Part shown: piece by piece, positions 14,950 to 22,999 of the stretch
Layout of the letters: each line of letters starts with the position of its first letter
How positions within the stretch are numbered: position 1 is the first letter of the stretch
Assembly: GCA_036399175.1 (NCBI GenBank)
Contig: DASWNP010000059.1
Location: 1-64,000 of the forward strand
Length of the DNA stretch: 64,000 nt
Origin: DASWNP01 sp036399175
GTDB lineage: Bacteria; Acidobacteriota; Blastocatellia; Pyrinomonadales; Pyrinomonadaceae
Reading direction: 5' to 3'
The notes under the pieces: generated by a model
Told to the model about the DNA's origin: nothing
What the model saw: only the letters and a program-made list of their open reading frames with translations
The model's database searches: none
Made by a program: the position numbers and the translations under genes

Positions 14950-17514
14950 TCAGGCGTTCGAGGTTTCCACCTCGGCTTCAGCCGCCGAGGGGTCGAGCAG
15001 CGAGGCGGAAGTGACCTTGTCGCCGCCGTCGGTCTTGATGAGGCGGACGCCGGAGGCCGAGCGACCCGTCTTGCGTATCTCGCCGGCGTCGATGCGGATG
15101 AGCTTGCCGTGCTGCGTGATAATCATAATCTCCGATTCGTCTTCGACGGGGAAGACGGCGACGACTTTGCCTGTCTTATCCGTCGTCTTCATGTTGATGA
15201 CGCCGCGCCCGCCGCGCGACTGCAAGCGATAGTCGCCGATTTTGGTCTGCTTGCCGTACCCTTGGGTGGAAACCGAAAGCATCCTCTCGGAATCGTCTGC
15301 GGAGACGGGGCAGACCGAGACGACGTAGTCGTCGGCGCGCAATTCTATGCCGCGCACGCCGCGCGCCGCGCGTCCCATCGGGCGCACGCCCGACTCGTCG
15401 AAGCGGATGGCGATGCCGTTGTGCGTAGCGATGAAGATGCGCTTCGTCCCGTCTGTGAGAACCACGTCGAGCAATTCGTCGCCCTCATCTACGTTGACGG
15501 CGTTGATGCCGTTCGAGCGTATGTTCTGAAACTCGGCGAGCGAGGTCTTCTTTATCACGCCCTTGCGCGTGACCATCACGACGTAGCGCCCTTCCGAGAA
15601 CTCGCGCACGGGGACGACGCCCGCGATTTTTCGCTCCGACGGGATGTTGATGAGATTGACGATGGCCTTGCCGCGCGCGGCGGTCGGCGCGTCGGGTATC
15701 TCGTGCACCTTGAGCTTGTAGACCTGCCCGTCGTCGGTGAAAATCATGATGTAGGAATGCGTCGAGGCAATGAAGAGGTGTTCGACGTAGTCGTTGTTCT
15801 TCCCCGTGGACGCGCCGAAGCGACCCTTGCCGCCGCGACTCTGACGCTGGTAAGCGGTGACGGGCGTGCGCTTGATGTAGCCGCTATTGGTGACGGTAAT
15901 CGCCACGTCCTCGTCGGCTATCATGTCTTCGATTGTCAGCTCGACGCCCTCGTCGATAATCTCGGTGCGGCGCTTGTCGCCGAAATCCCTACGCACGTCT
16001 TCGAGTTCTTTGACGATGACGCGCCTCAGAGACGACTCGTTGGCGAGAATCTCTTCAAGCTCGGCGATGAGGCGAATAATCTGCTCGTACTCGTCGAGAA
16101 TCTTCTGACGTTCGAGCGCGGAGAGGCGTCGGAGCTGCAAGTCGAGGATGGCCTGCGCCTGCTGCTCGGAGAAGGCCAGCCGCTTGATGACCTTCTTCAG
16201 CTTGTCGATGAAGCCCGCGAGCGTGACCTCCGCAGGGACGCCCTTCCAAGTCTTCGCTTCCTGCATCCCGTCGAAGTTGCCGGTCATCCATGCGCGCGCT
16301 TCGTCAACGGAGCGGGCGTTGCGGATGAGCGGGATGATGAAGTCGAGCGCGTCGATGGCCTTGTTCAAGCCTTCGAGGATGTGTGCGCGCGCGCGAGCCT
16401 TCCGCAAATCGTACTCGGTGCGGCGGCGCACCACCTCGCGGCGAAACTCAACGAAGCTTTCGAGCATCTGCTTGAGGTTGAGTACGCGCGGCTGCCCGCC
16501 GACAATCGCCAGATTGATGACGCCGAACGAAGACTGCATCGGCGTCAGCTTGTAGAGCTTGTTAAGAACTATCTGCGGCACGGAATCGCGCTTAAGCTCG
16601 ACGACGATGCGCATACCGTTGCGGTCAGACTCGTCGCGCAAATCGGCGATGCCCTCAATCTTCTTCTCGTTGACAAGCTCGGCGATGCGCTCGATGAGTC
16701 GAGCCTTGTTCACCTGAAAGGGAATCTCGTTGATGATGATGGCGTCGCGCTCGGTCTGCCCGCGCCCGATGCGGTCGATGCCGGCCCTCGCGCGCATCTG
16801 TATGACGCCGCGACCCGTGAGATACGCCTGACGGATGCCTTCGCGCCCGTAGATGAAGCCGCCGGTCGGGAAGTCGGGGCCGGGCACGAGCTTAACGAGT
16901 TCTTCGAGTTTGATGTTGGGTTTGCGTATGAGCGCGACGGTCGCGTCGACAATCTCCGTCAGGTTGTGCGGCGGAATCTTCGTCGCCATGCCGACGGCGA
17001 TGCCCTCCGAACCGTTCAATAGAAGATTCGGGACGCGTGTCGGGAGCACCGAAGGCTCGCTCAGAGACTCGTCGTAGTTGGGGGTGAAATCGACGGTCTC
17101 TTTTTCGATGTCGGCGAGAACCTCGGTCGTCAAGCGTGCCATGCGCGCTTCGGTGTAACGCATGGCGGCAGCCGAGTCGCCGTCCACCGAGCCGAAGTTG
17201 CCCTGTCCATCGACGAGCGGGTAGCGCATGGAGAAGTCCTGCGCCATGCGGACGATGGTGTCGTAGACGGCGGAATCGCCGTGCGGGTGATACTTACCAA
17301 TCACGTCGCCGACGATACGCGCGCTCTTCTTATAAGGTTTGTTGTAAGTGTTGCCCAGCTCGCTCATCGCCCAGAGGACGCGCCGGTGCACGGGCTTGAA
17401 GCCGTCGCGCGCATCGGGCAGCGCGCGGCCGATGATGACCGACATGGCGTAGTCGAGATACGAACGGCGCATCTCGTCTTCGATGTTGATATAGTTGCGA
17501 TCCAGTGTTTCCAT
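14950..17514 (-). CDS. gyrA: DNA gyrase subunit A
   Basis: The breakage-reunion subunit of gyrase, 854 aa. Catalytic tyrosine is Y120 in AAMRYTEARM. The quinolone pocket KYHPHGDSAVYDTIVRMAQ keeps S81 and D85, the sensitive form in E. coli numbering terms (S83/D87). The GyrA-box-like motif QSRGGKGRFG (here QSRGGKG) lies at the start of the C-terminal beta-pinwheel, supporting gyrase rather than topoisomerase IV. GGAAAGG before the ATG at 17514 fixes the start. gyrB is not in the window. The C-terminus is an acidic tail. Confidence 0.97.
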   Translation of the reverse strand: METLDRNYINIEDEMRRSYLDYAMSVIIGRALPDARDGFKPVHRRVLWAMSELGNTYNKPYKKSARIVGDVIGKYHPHGDSAVYDTIVRMAQDFSMRYPLVDGQGNFGSVDGDSAAAMRYTEARMARLTTEVLADIEKETVDFTPNYDESLSEPSVLPTRVPNLLLNGSEGIAVGMATKIPPHNLTEIVDATVALIRKPNIKLEELVKLVPGPDFPTGGFIYGREGIRQAYLTGRGVIQMRARAGIDRIGRGQTERDAIIINEIPFQVNKARLIERIAELVNEKKIEGIADLRDESDRNGMRIVVELKRDSVPQIVLNKLYKLTPMQSSFGVINLAIVGGQPRVLNLKQMLESFVEFRREVVRRRTEYDLRKARARAHILEGLNKAIDALDFIIPLIRNARSVDEARAWMTGNFDGMQEAKTWKGVPAEVTLAGFIDKLKKVIKRLAFSEQQAQAILDLQLRRLSALERQKILDEYEQIIRLIAELEEILANESSLRRVIVKELEDVRRDFGDKRRTEIIDEGVELTIEDMIADEDVAITVTNSGYIKRTPVTAYQRQSRGGKGRFGASTGKNNDYVEHLFIASTHSYIMIFTDDGQVYKLKVHEIPDAPTAARGKAIVNLINIPSERKIAGVVPVREFSEGRYVVMVTRKGVIKKTSLAEFQNIRSNGINAVNVDEGDELLDVVLTDGTKRIFIATHNGIAIRFDESGVRPMGRAARGVRGIELRADDYVVSVCPVSADDSERMLSVSTQGYGKQTKIGDYRLQSRGGRGVINMKTTDKTGKVVAVFPVEDESEIMIITQHGKLIRIDAGEIRKTGRSASGVRLIKTDGGDKVTSASLLDPSAAEAEVETSNA

Positions 17515-17977
17515 CAAATAACCTTTCCGGTACAATCTGCGGCGCGCGTCGCCCGGCGAAGGGTTGCGCGTCGTCCGTTTCGACCGAAGCTTGCCCCTCT
17601 CTAAAAACTACTCTCGGAAGTTTTCAGCCCTGATGCCGGGACATCTCGAACGGTGTTGCATGGCTCGAAAGTCGGCTCGACAAAATCCGCTTCCGGCTGC
17701 CTCGAAGCGACCTCTTCGGCGCTTCATTCCAGACCGGAAACAGGGCTCTTCAATCACTCACGGCAGCTTCGTTTTAAGGTACTTTTCGAGACGCAAAAAG
17801 GTCGGTTCAAAGTACGACATATTGTAGCCCAAAGCCGGGCTTTTGGCAACCGCCGAAAAGGCGCAAAAGTGCTGTAAAATCAGGGTTTCCGCCACGTTTT
17901 GGAGCGTTTTTGGAGGGGCTCGTGCGAGCACAATATATTGCGCCCGGAGGGTAAGGTTTCGGAGGCGTCGTCCGAGC
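17515..17977. other. divergent intergenic region between gyrA and the PilZ gene
   Basis: About 460 nt without a convincing gene. It must hold the gyrA promoter (minus strand), which I could not place, and the PilZ promoter at 17910-17939. The sequence is less GC-rich than its surroundings and has several A/T tracts. Confidence 0.5.
17910..17939 (+). promoter_or_regulatory. candidate promoter with a dyad in its spacer, PilZ gene
   Basis: TTGGAG (17910-17915), an 18-nt spacer and TATATT (17934-17939). The spacer contains the perfect dyad GCTCGTGCGAGC (17918-17929), placed where a repressor or MerR-like activator could act. Confidence 0.4.
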
Positions 17978-18760
17978 ATGAAATCCGACGACAAATCGCG
18001 GCGCTTGCGCGAGCGCATGAGGCTCGCGCTGCCGGTTCGCGTCCACTGCCGCGAAACGCTCGACCACGATTGGGTCGAGATGACGCGGCTCTTTGACGTG
18101 ACGCCCTTCGGCGCGGCCTTTTCGCTCGTGCACCCGACCGAGCCGGGCAGGCTTCTGCACCTGACGATGGCGATGCCGCGACAGTTGCGCTGCTACGACC
18201 ACGTCGAGATGCAGTACGCCGTCTGGGGCCTCGTGCGCCACGTTCAACTGCTCGCGGGCGGCGAGGGCAAGGGCGGCGGCAGCGCGGCGACGAAGGGGAG
18301 CGGCTTGCGCTTCATGGTCGGCGTCGCCTTCATAGGCAAGCGCCCTCCTGCGAGCTACGAGAGAGAGCCTGCGACGCGTTACGAGGTTGCGCCCGAGCCG
18401 ACGGCGAACGGCCTCTGGTCGGTGAGCGAGAAGCCGGAGGATGCCGGGCAAGCTTCGCCTTCACGCTCGAAGGAGACGCGGCTGCAACTGCCGGTCGAGG
18501 TGGTGGTCGAAGTGCTGGACGATGCGGGCGGGGTGACGGCGCGTGAGGAGACGGTGACGGAGAACATCAGCCGTCGAGGCGCGGCGGTCTGGACGACGCT
18601 CAAGCTGACTCGCGGCCGCTTCGTGCGGCTGACGGGCGTGCGCTTTCAACTCTCCGTCTTCGCCGCCGTCCGAGCCTGCCGCCCCGGCTCAGACGGCATC
18701 CTGCGCCTTCACCTCGAATTCATCGACCGCCAGTGGCCGCTCGAAGGAATAGAACAGTGA
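17978..18760 (+). CDS. PilZ-like domain protein, two domains
   Basis: A 260-residue soluble protein with two PilZ-like modules. The first starts at RRLRERMRLALPVRV (about residue 6), with DVTPFGAAFSL matching the D-x-S-xx-G-hhh element in weakened form. The second starts near RLQLPVEVVVEV (about 166), with ENISRRGAAVW. PilZ domains bind cyclic di-GMP through RxxxR and (D/N)xSxxG; the second half keeps N-I-S-x2-G. An effector of c-di-GMP is likely but the partner is unknown. The ATG at 17978 is preceded by GGAGG at about 12 nt. The stop lies in a heptad. Confidence 0.7.
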   Translation: MKSDDKSRRLRERMRLALPVRVHCRETLDHDWVEMTRLFDVTPFGAAFSLVHPTEPGRLLHLTMAMPRQLRCYDHVEMQYAVWGLVRHVQLLAGGEGKGGGSAATKGSGLRFMVGVAFIGKRPPASYEREPATRYEVAPEPTANGLWSVSEKPEDAGQASPSRSKETRLQLPVEVVVEVLDDAGGVTAREETVTENISRRGAAVWTTLKLTRGRFVRLTGVRFQLSVFAAVRACRPGSDGILRLHLEFIDRQWPLEGIEQ

Positions 18761-18948
18761 CAAGTGACGAGTGATGGGTGACGAGTTAAAACCAGTGATG
18801 AGTGATGAGTGATGAGAAGAATGCTACTTGGGCATTGGCGTTGGTGTAGATGGGAGTCTTTTAACCGCGAGTCGTGAAGGTGACAAGATAGGCTTAAGGG
18901 TTTATTCTTGCTCGTCACTCGTCACTTGTCACTTGTCACTGAAGTTTT
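18757..18948. repeat. heptad hairpin, class C, long loop
   Basis: The left arm is GTGACAA, GTGACGA, GTGATGG, GTGACGA, then GTTAAAACCAG and GTGATGA units. The loop carries AGAAGAATGCTACTTGG plus about 60 nt of extra sequence. The right arm is CTCGTCA, CTTGTCA units, ending 8 nt before the ATG at 18949. The PilZ gene stops at TGA in the first heptad. Confidence 0.85.
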
Positions 18949-19302
18949 ATGGCGCGAGGCGGGATAACTTTCAGGCGCGATGTGCTGCTGGTGGAGATAG
19001 AGCGGCGGTGCGGCGACGCGTTGTGCAATGCGAGGGCGCGCATCGGGCTGACGAAGGATGAAGCGCGTGTTTATCAGGGCTTCGAGTGTGAGCGCTGCGA
19101 GCGTTGGAACGAAGACGTTTTGAGCGAGCGCGACATCCCGGAATGGTGGGAGGAGTTGAAGTTGACGAGTCTCGACGGCGTGCGTGCGCTGCAAGATGCT
19201 TCGACGGCTGAGCCGGGCGAGGTGGTGACGCGTTTGAGCGACGCCTGGCGCGACGTGCACGGGGGGACAGGACGCGACGAAGAGGACGGAGATGGAGGAT
19301 AG
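18949..19302 (+). CDS. small putative zinc-binding protein, unknown function
   Basis: A 117-residue hydrophilic protein with no family I recognise. Four cysteines are arranged as CGDALC and, 20 residues later, CERC, a plausible zinc site. The middle is helical and acidic, and the tail is Gly/Asp-rich (GGTGRDEEDGDGG). It starts right after a heptad hairpin without a Shine-Dalgarno. Its 3' end overlaps the acyltransferase start by 11 nt, so the pair is probably co-translated. Confidence 0.6.
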   Translation: MARGGITFRRDVLLVEIERRCGDALCNARARIGLTKDEARVYQGFECERCERWNEDVLSERDIPEWWEELKLTSLDGVRALQDASTAEPGEVVTRLSDAWRDVHGGTGRDEEDGDGG

Positions 19303-20020
19303 GGTTCGACTGAGAGAGACGCCGACTGCCGGGGCAGCCGCGCAGCCGCGAAGCATCGGCAACCGGAGAAGGGCTGTCGAGGCGTCGCGCGAGCCCTGGC
19401 TGCTGCCGCAATGGGTGCTCGACATCTTTCGTTATACCTTCTACGCCTTCTCAAGAGTGATGTGGCGAATCCGCTTTCGAGGCGTCGAGCACATACCTTC
19501 CAGCGCGGAGGGCGGCCTGATTATCGCCGCCAATCACCAGACCTACATCGACCCCTTCTGGCTCTCGATGCCGATTCGCCGACGCATCCGCTATCTCGCA
19601 TGGAACGAAGCTTTCCGTTGGCCTATTGTCGGGCGCTTGATGGAGATGCTTGGGGCTTGGCCTCTGCAAATCGAGGGCTCGGACATGTCCGCGATTCGAC
19701 GCTCTCTCGGGTGGCTGCGCGAGGGCGGCGCGGTCGTCATCTTTCCCGAAGGCGGGCGCGCTCTACCCGACGGCGAGATGTCGAGATTCAAGGCGGGCGC
19801 TGTGAGAATGGCTCTGGAGGCGGGCGTGCCCATCCTGCCCGTGACGCTTCGTGGCGCGCATCGCATCTGGCCGCGAAGCTGGCGCTTTCCTCGTCCGGGT
19901 CGTCTCGAAATCACTTATCACCCGCTTTACCACGTCGCGCCGCAGGAGAACGAAGACACGCGCGCCTGCGCCCGACGCTCGACGGACGACCTCGCACGCA
20001 TCATCGGCTCTGCTCTCTAG
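19292..20020 (+). CDS. 1-acyl-sn-glycerol-3-phosphate acyltransferase (PlsC) family protein
   Basis: A membrane-associated acyltransferase of phospholipid synthesis. Motif I is NHQTYID (the NHx4D catalytic pair), motif II lies around the WNEAFRWPIVG region, motif III is FPEGGRALPDGE (FPEGTRS variant with Gly for Thr), and motif IV is GVPILPVTLRG. The 242 residues fit the family. The extra N-terminal 35 residues are polar. It overlaps the preceding small gene by 11 nt. Acyl acceptor specificity cannot be read from the sequence. Confidence 0.87.
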   Translation: MEDRVRLRETPTAGAAAQPRSIGNRRRAVEASREPWLLPQWVLDIFRYTFYAFSRVMWRIRFRGVEHIPSSAEGGLIIAANHQTYIDPFWLSMPIRRRIRYLAWNEAFRWPIVGRLMEMLGAWPLQIEGSDMSAIRRSLGWLREGGAVVIFPEGGRALPDGEMSRFKAGAVRMALEAGVPILPVTLRGAHRIWPRSWRFPRPGRLEITYHPLYHVAPQENEDTRACARRSTDDLARIIGSAL

Positions 20021-20028
20021 CAATCATT

Positions 20029-20553
20029 TCAAACAAGCTCGCACTGCATCACCCAATCCGTCTGCGCGTCTGAGCCGAGCATGAAGATTTGTTCGCCGAC
20101 GTGGCGGAAGCCCCACTTGCGGTAGAACGCCTGCGCGCGAAAGTTGCGCTCCCAAACGCCGAGCCACATCGTGCGTGCGCCCGCGCGACGCGCTTCGTCC
20201 ACGCACTTCTGCATCAAAGCCTGCCCAATCCCGCGCCCGAGCCATTTCTGCCCGACGTAGAGACGCGACAGCTCGATTGCTCTCTCGCCTTCGACGCACG
20301 ACGGCGGCTCGCCCGCGAGCAGCTTCGCATATCCTGCGGCCTCGCCTTCCATCTCCGCGATAAGGAAGACGGACGCTTTATCCGCAAGCTCTTCGGCCGT
20401 TCGCTCAGCAGAGAAGGCCGACGAGAGATAGGCGTCCATATTTTCGGCGCTATTCTCCGCAGCGAAGGTTTCGGCGAAAGTTCGCGCGCCGAGGTCGGCG
20501 AGAATTTCCACGTCTGAAAGAGTCGCGGGTCTGACTAAAACAGTCGGCGTCAT
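20029..20553 (-). CDS. GNAT family N-acetyltransferase
   Basis: A small acyl-CoA-dependent acetyltransferase. The coenzyme A loop is VGQKWLGRGIGQALMQ (Q/RxxGxG/A pattern), followed by WLGVWERNFRAQAFYRKWGF, the usual C-terminal signature. It resembles PaiA-type polyamine or amino-group acetyltransferases, but the substrate is not clear. I start at the ATG at 20553; a GTG at 20568 in frame is possible, and neither has a clear ribosome site. It converges with the acyltransferase gene (8 nt apart). Confidence 0.85.
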   Translation of the reverse strand: MTPTVLVRPATLSDVEILADLGARTFAETFAAENSAENMDAYLSSAFSAERTAEELADKASVFLIAEMEGEAAGYAKLLAGEPPSCVEGERAIELSRLYVGQKWLGRGIGQALMQKCVDEARRAGARTMWLGVWERNFRAQAFYRKWGFRHVGEQIFMLGSDAQTDWVMQCELV

Positions 20554-20644
20554 AGATTCTACTCTCACTTGTCTGGTTGCGGGCTTAGTCAGGTCAGGGC
20601 GTCAGTTCTGCTTGCTTGCGGGGCTGGCGATTCGGAATCCTTAC

Positions 20645-20768
20645 AGCAGTTTGCAAATGAGTGTCGCCGAGACGAGGCTCGTTTAGAGGTGGTCTCAGAC
20701 CGCCTGTACAACATGAGACATCGGGCACAGCTCGCCTCTGTAACGTCCGCGCTCATTTGCAAACTGCT
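20645..20768. repeat. MITE-like palindromic element with 17-bp perfect terminal inverted repeats
   Basis: AGCAGTTTGCAAATGAG (20645-20661) is repeated exactly inverted at 20752-20768. The interior folds further: GGTGGTCT/AGACCGCC forms a hairpin, and GAGGCTCG faces CTCGCCTC. There is no coding frame and no clear target-site duplication. Probably a non-autonomous mobile or REP-like element. Confidence 0.6.
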
Positions 20769-20775
20769 ATCGAAC

Positions 20776-20846
20776 GATTGATGAAAGACAAACCGCTTTG
20801 CTGCTTTTCATTCCGCGTCGCGGCGTTCCTGGTTCATCATTCACAT
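20776..20846. repeat. degenerate heptad hairpin, class B
   Basis: GATTGATGAAAGACAAACCGC on the left and TTCATCATTCAC on the right, with the class B loop AAAGACAAA and GCTTTTCATTCC. The suhB stop (TGA, minus strand) falls in the right arm. Confidence 0.6.
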
Positions 20847-21611
20847 GGCGAGGACGCGCATCATGGCTTCGTGGATGAGGCCGTTGCTGACCATGATGGG
20901 CGGCGTGTAGACCCGGAAGGGCGAGCCGTCGTAGCGCGAGACGCGCCCGCCCGCCTCTTCAATCAGAAGGACTCCGGCGGCCACGTCCCAGGGACGTAAG
21001 CCCTCTTCCCAGAAACCGTCGAAGCGTCCGCAGGCGACGTAGGCGAGGTCGAGCGCGGCTGAGCCGTCGCGTCGGACGGCCTGCGCGTGCATGATGAAAT
21101 TGGTGAAGTGGCGGGCGAAGTCGCCCCGGTCGCGCACGTCGTAAGGAAAGCCCGTGCAGAGCATGGCGCGGTTGAGGTCGTACACTTCGGAGACGCGTAT
21201 CGAGCGCCCGTTGAGCGTCGCGCCCGCGCCGCGCTCGGCGGCGAACATCTCGTCGCGCACCGGGTCGTAGACGACGCCGAGCACCAGCTCGCCCGCGCGC
21301 TCAAGCGCAATCGAGACGCAGAAGCAAGGGTAGCCATGCGTGTAGTTGGTCGTGCCGTCGAGCGGGTCGATAATCCACTTCCATTCAGACGCCAGCTCGC
21401 CCGCCGCGCTCGACGCGCCCGACTCTTCGGCCAGAATCTCGTGGCGAGGATAGTAGCTGCGGATGCTCTCGACGATGAGACGCTCGGCGGCCACGTCGGC
21501 TTCGGTCACGAGGTCGATGTCGCCCTTGTTCGAGATTTGCAGCGCCCGCCCGAAACGCTCCACAAGCACGTGCCCCGCATCGCGGGCGATTTGAGAGGCA
21601 AAGTTAAGCAT
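20841..21611 (-). CDS. suhB: inositol-1-monophosphatase
   Basis: A Mg-dependent phosphatase of the SuhB type, 256 aa. Metal motifs are ILAEESG and WIIDPLDGTTNYTHG, then LRPWDVAAGVLLIEEAGG. DPLDGTTNY separates it from the CysQ-like paralogue at 4985. Typical activities are hydrolysis of myo-inositol phosphates and, in E. coli, a role with ribosomal antitermination complexes. Its ATG lies against the class A heptad hairpin (linker TCTTT) with no Shine-Dalgarno; its stop is in another hairpin. Confidence 0.9.
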   Translation of the reverse strand: MLNFASQIARDAGHVLVERFGRALQISNKGDIDLVTEADVAAERLIVESIRSYYPRHEILAEESGASSAAGELASEWKWIIDPLDGTTNYTHGYPCFCVSIALERAGELVLGVVYDPVRDEMFAAERGAGATLNGRSIRVSEVYDLNRAMLCTGFPYDVRDRGDFARHFTNFIMHAQAVRRDGSAALDLAYVACGRFDGFWEEGLRPWDVAAGVLLIEEAGGRVSRYDGSPFRVYTPPIMVSNGLIHEAMMRVLAM

Positions 21612-21693
21612 AAAGACGTAAATCGTGAATCGTCAATCGTAAATAGTGAAAGACAGTTTTTATCTATTCACGATTTACGATTGACGATTCACT
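21612..21693. repeat. heptad hairpin, class A (GTRAATC type), oriented to suhB
   Basis: Left units GTAAATC, GTGAATC, GTCAATC, GTAAATA; right units ATTCACG, ATTTACG, ATTGACG, ATTCAC. The loop GAAAGACAGTTTTTATC is the reverse complement of the class A loop at 50222, matching the minus-strand direction of suhB. The M24 peptidase gene stops in the right arm. Confidence 0.88.
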
Positions 21694-22999
21694 TGAGTAT
21701 CGCTACCACTTCGGTCTGAATCGGCTGGCCTGTCACTTCGGCGTCAGTGTCGCCGACGTAGACATCGACTTCGGAGCGGACGCCGAAGTTGCCTTCGAGG
21801 TAGATGCCGGGCTCGATGGAGAAGCAGGTGCGTGGGATGATGCGGCGCGAGTCGCGGGTTTCGAGGTTGTCGATGTTCGCGCCGTTGCCGTGAACCTCTT
21901 CGCCGATGGAGTGGCCTGTGCGGTGCGTGAACTGCTCGCCGTAGCCCGCGCGCTCGATGACGGCGCGCGAAGCGTCGTCCACCTCCGCGCCGCGAATCTC
22001 TCGCCCCGCGCGGACGCTCGTCTGAACAAATTCAATCGCCGCATCGCGCGCTTCTCTCACGATGTGAAAGATGCGCGAGTTCTCTTCGGGCACACTCTCG
22101 CCGACGTAGCCCGTCCAGCTCTGGTCGGCATAGACCGCGCCGGGAGTTTTCAGTTTCGCCCACACGTCGAAGAGGACGAAATCGCCGCGACGAATGGGCG
22201 CGAACATCTGCGCGTTGGGCTGGTAATGCGGGTTGGCGCTGTTGGCGTTGACGGCGACGACGGGCGGGTCGTCGTTGCTCGTCATGTTCTCTTCCTCGAA
22301 GCGTCGCACCATAAACTGCTGGATGTCGTACTCGGTGAAATCCTCTTCGGCGCGAATGCGGCGCGCTATCTCGTCGAAGCCTTCGAGGATGATTCGATGA
22401 ACTTTGTCGGCGGCCTCGCGGTGCGTCTCAAGCTGCGCGCTCGTCCAGACGGCCTCGAAACGCTGAACCAAATCCGCGCTCGTCTCCGGTTCGACGCCGA
22501 ACGAGCGGACAAGCTCAATCGTCCCGGCATCGACGCGCGAGATGTAAGGAATCGCGTTCTCCGGCGAATACTGCATCGCCACCCGGCGCGGCGCTCCCGT
22601 CAAGCTCGCCCTGCCGCCGCCGGACGCCCCCTTAGCATCTCCCCCATCGACAGCCAGCGCCTCGCGCACGCCCGCCTGAATCTCTTGCCAGCGACGGTAG
22701 ACGACGCGCCTGCCCGGAAGAGCTTCGAGCTTATCGCGCTCGATGGAATGAACAATCTTGACGGGCTCGCCCGAGGCGGGCACGTAGTAGAACCAGCGTC
22801 GGGTGGTGATGCCGTGCTCGTCGAGCCGAAGTATGCGATAGGCGAGCGGGTCGCTCTTGCGAAAATCGTAGAAGAGCCAGCCGTCGAGCCCCGTCTCTCG
22901 AAGCGCCGACTGAATCGAAGCGACGCGCTCGGAGGCCGTCGTCGCCGCGTGCGCGCCTCGCGCGCCTGAACCGTCGCTGCTGTCTGTCGTCTCTTTCAT
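21689..22999 (-). CDS. M24 family metallopeptidase (Xaa-Pro aminopeptidase-like)
   Basis: A two-metal aminopeptidase of the creatinase/aminopeptidase P fold, 436 aa. Metal ligands appear in order: Asp in LFDVWAK, Asp in YADQSW, His in HRTGHSIGEEVHG, Glu in FSIEPGIY, Glu in VRSEVDV. The N-terminal half (residues about 25-200) is the creatinase-like lobe. Its start overlaps the esterase stop by 4 nt (ATGA), so hutU, esterase and this gene form one operon. That context hints at peptide or amino acid catabolism. Confidence 0.87.
   Translation of the reverse strand: MKETTDSSDGSGARGAHAATTASERVASIQSALRETGLDGWLFYDFRKSDPLAYRILRLDEHGITTRRWFYYVPASGEPVKIVHSIERDKLEALPGRRVVYRRWQEIQAGVREALAVDGGDAKGASGGGRASLTGAPRRVAMQYSPENAIPYISRVDAGTIELVRSFGVEPETSADLVQRFEAVWTSAQLETHREAADKVHRIILEGFDEIARRIRAEEDFTEYDIQQFMVRRFEEENMTSNDDPPVVAVNANSANPHYQPNAQMFAPIRRGDFVLFDVWAKLKTPGAVYADQSWTGYVGESVPEENSRIFHIVREARDAAIEFVQTSVRAGREIRGAEVDDASRAVIERAGYGEQFTHRTGHSIGEEVHGNGANIDNLETRDSRRIIPRTCFSIEPGIYLEGNFGVRSEVDVYVGDTDAEVTGQPIQTEVVAILK

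Noticed and set aside
17843..17977. N-terminal extension of the PilZ protein
   Set aside because: It would cover the likely promoter and encodes sequence unlike the PilZ start MKSDDKSRRLRERM.
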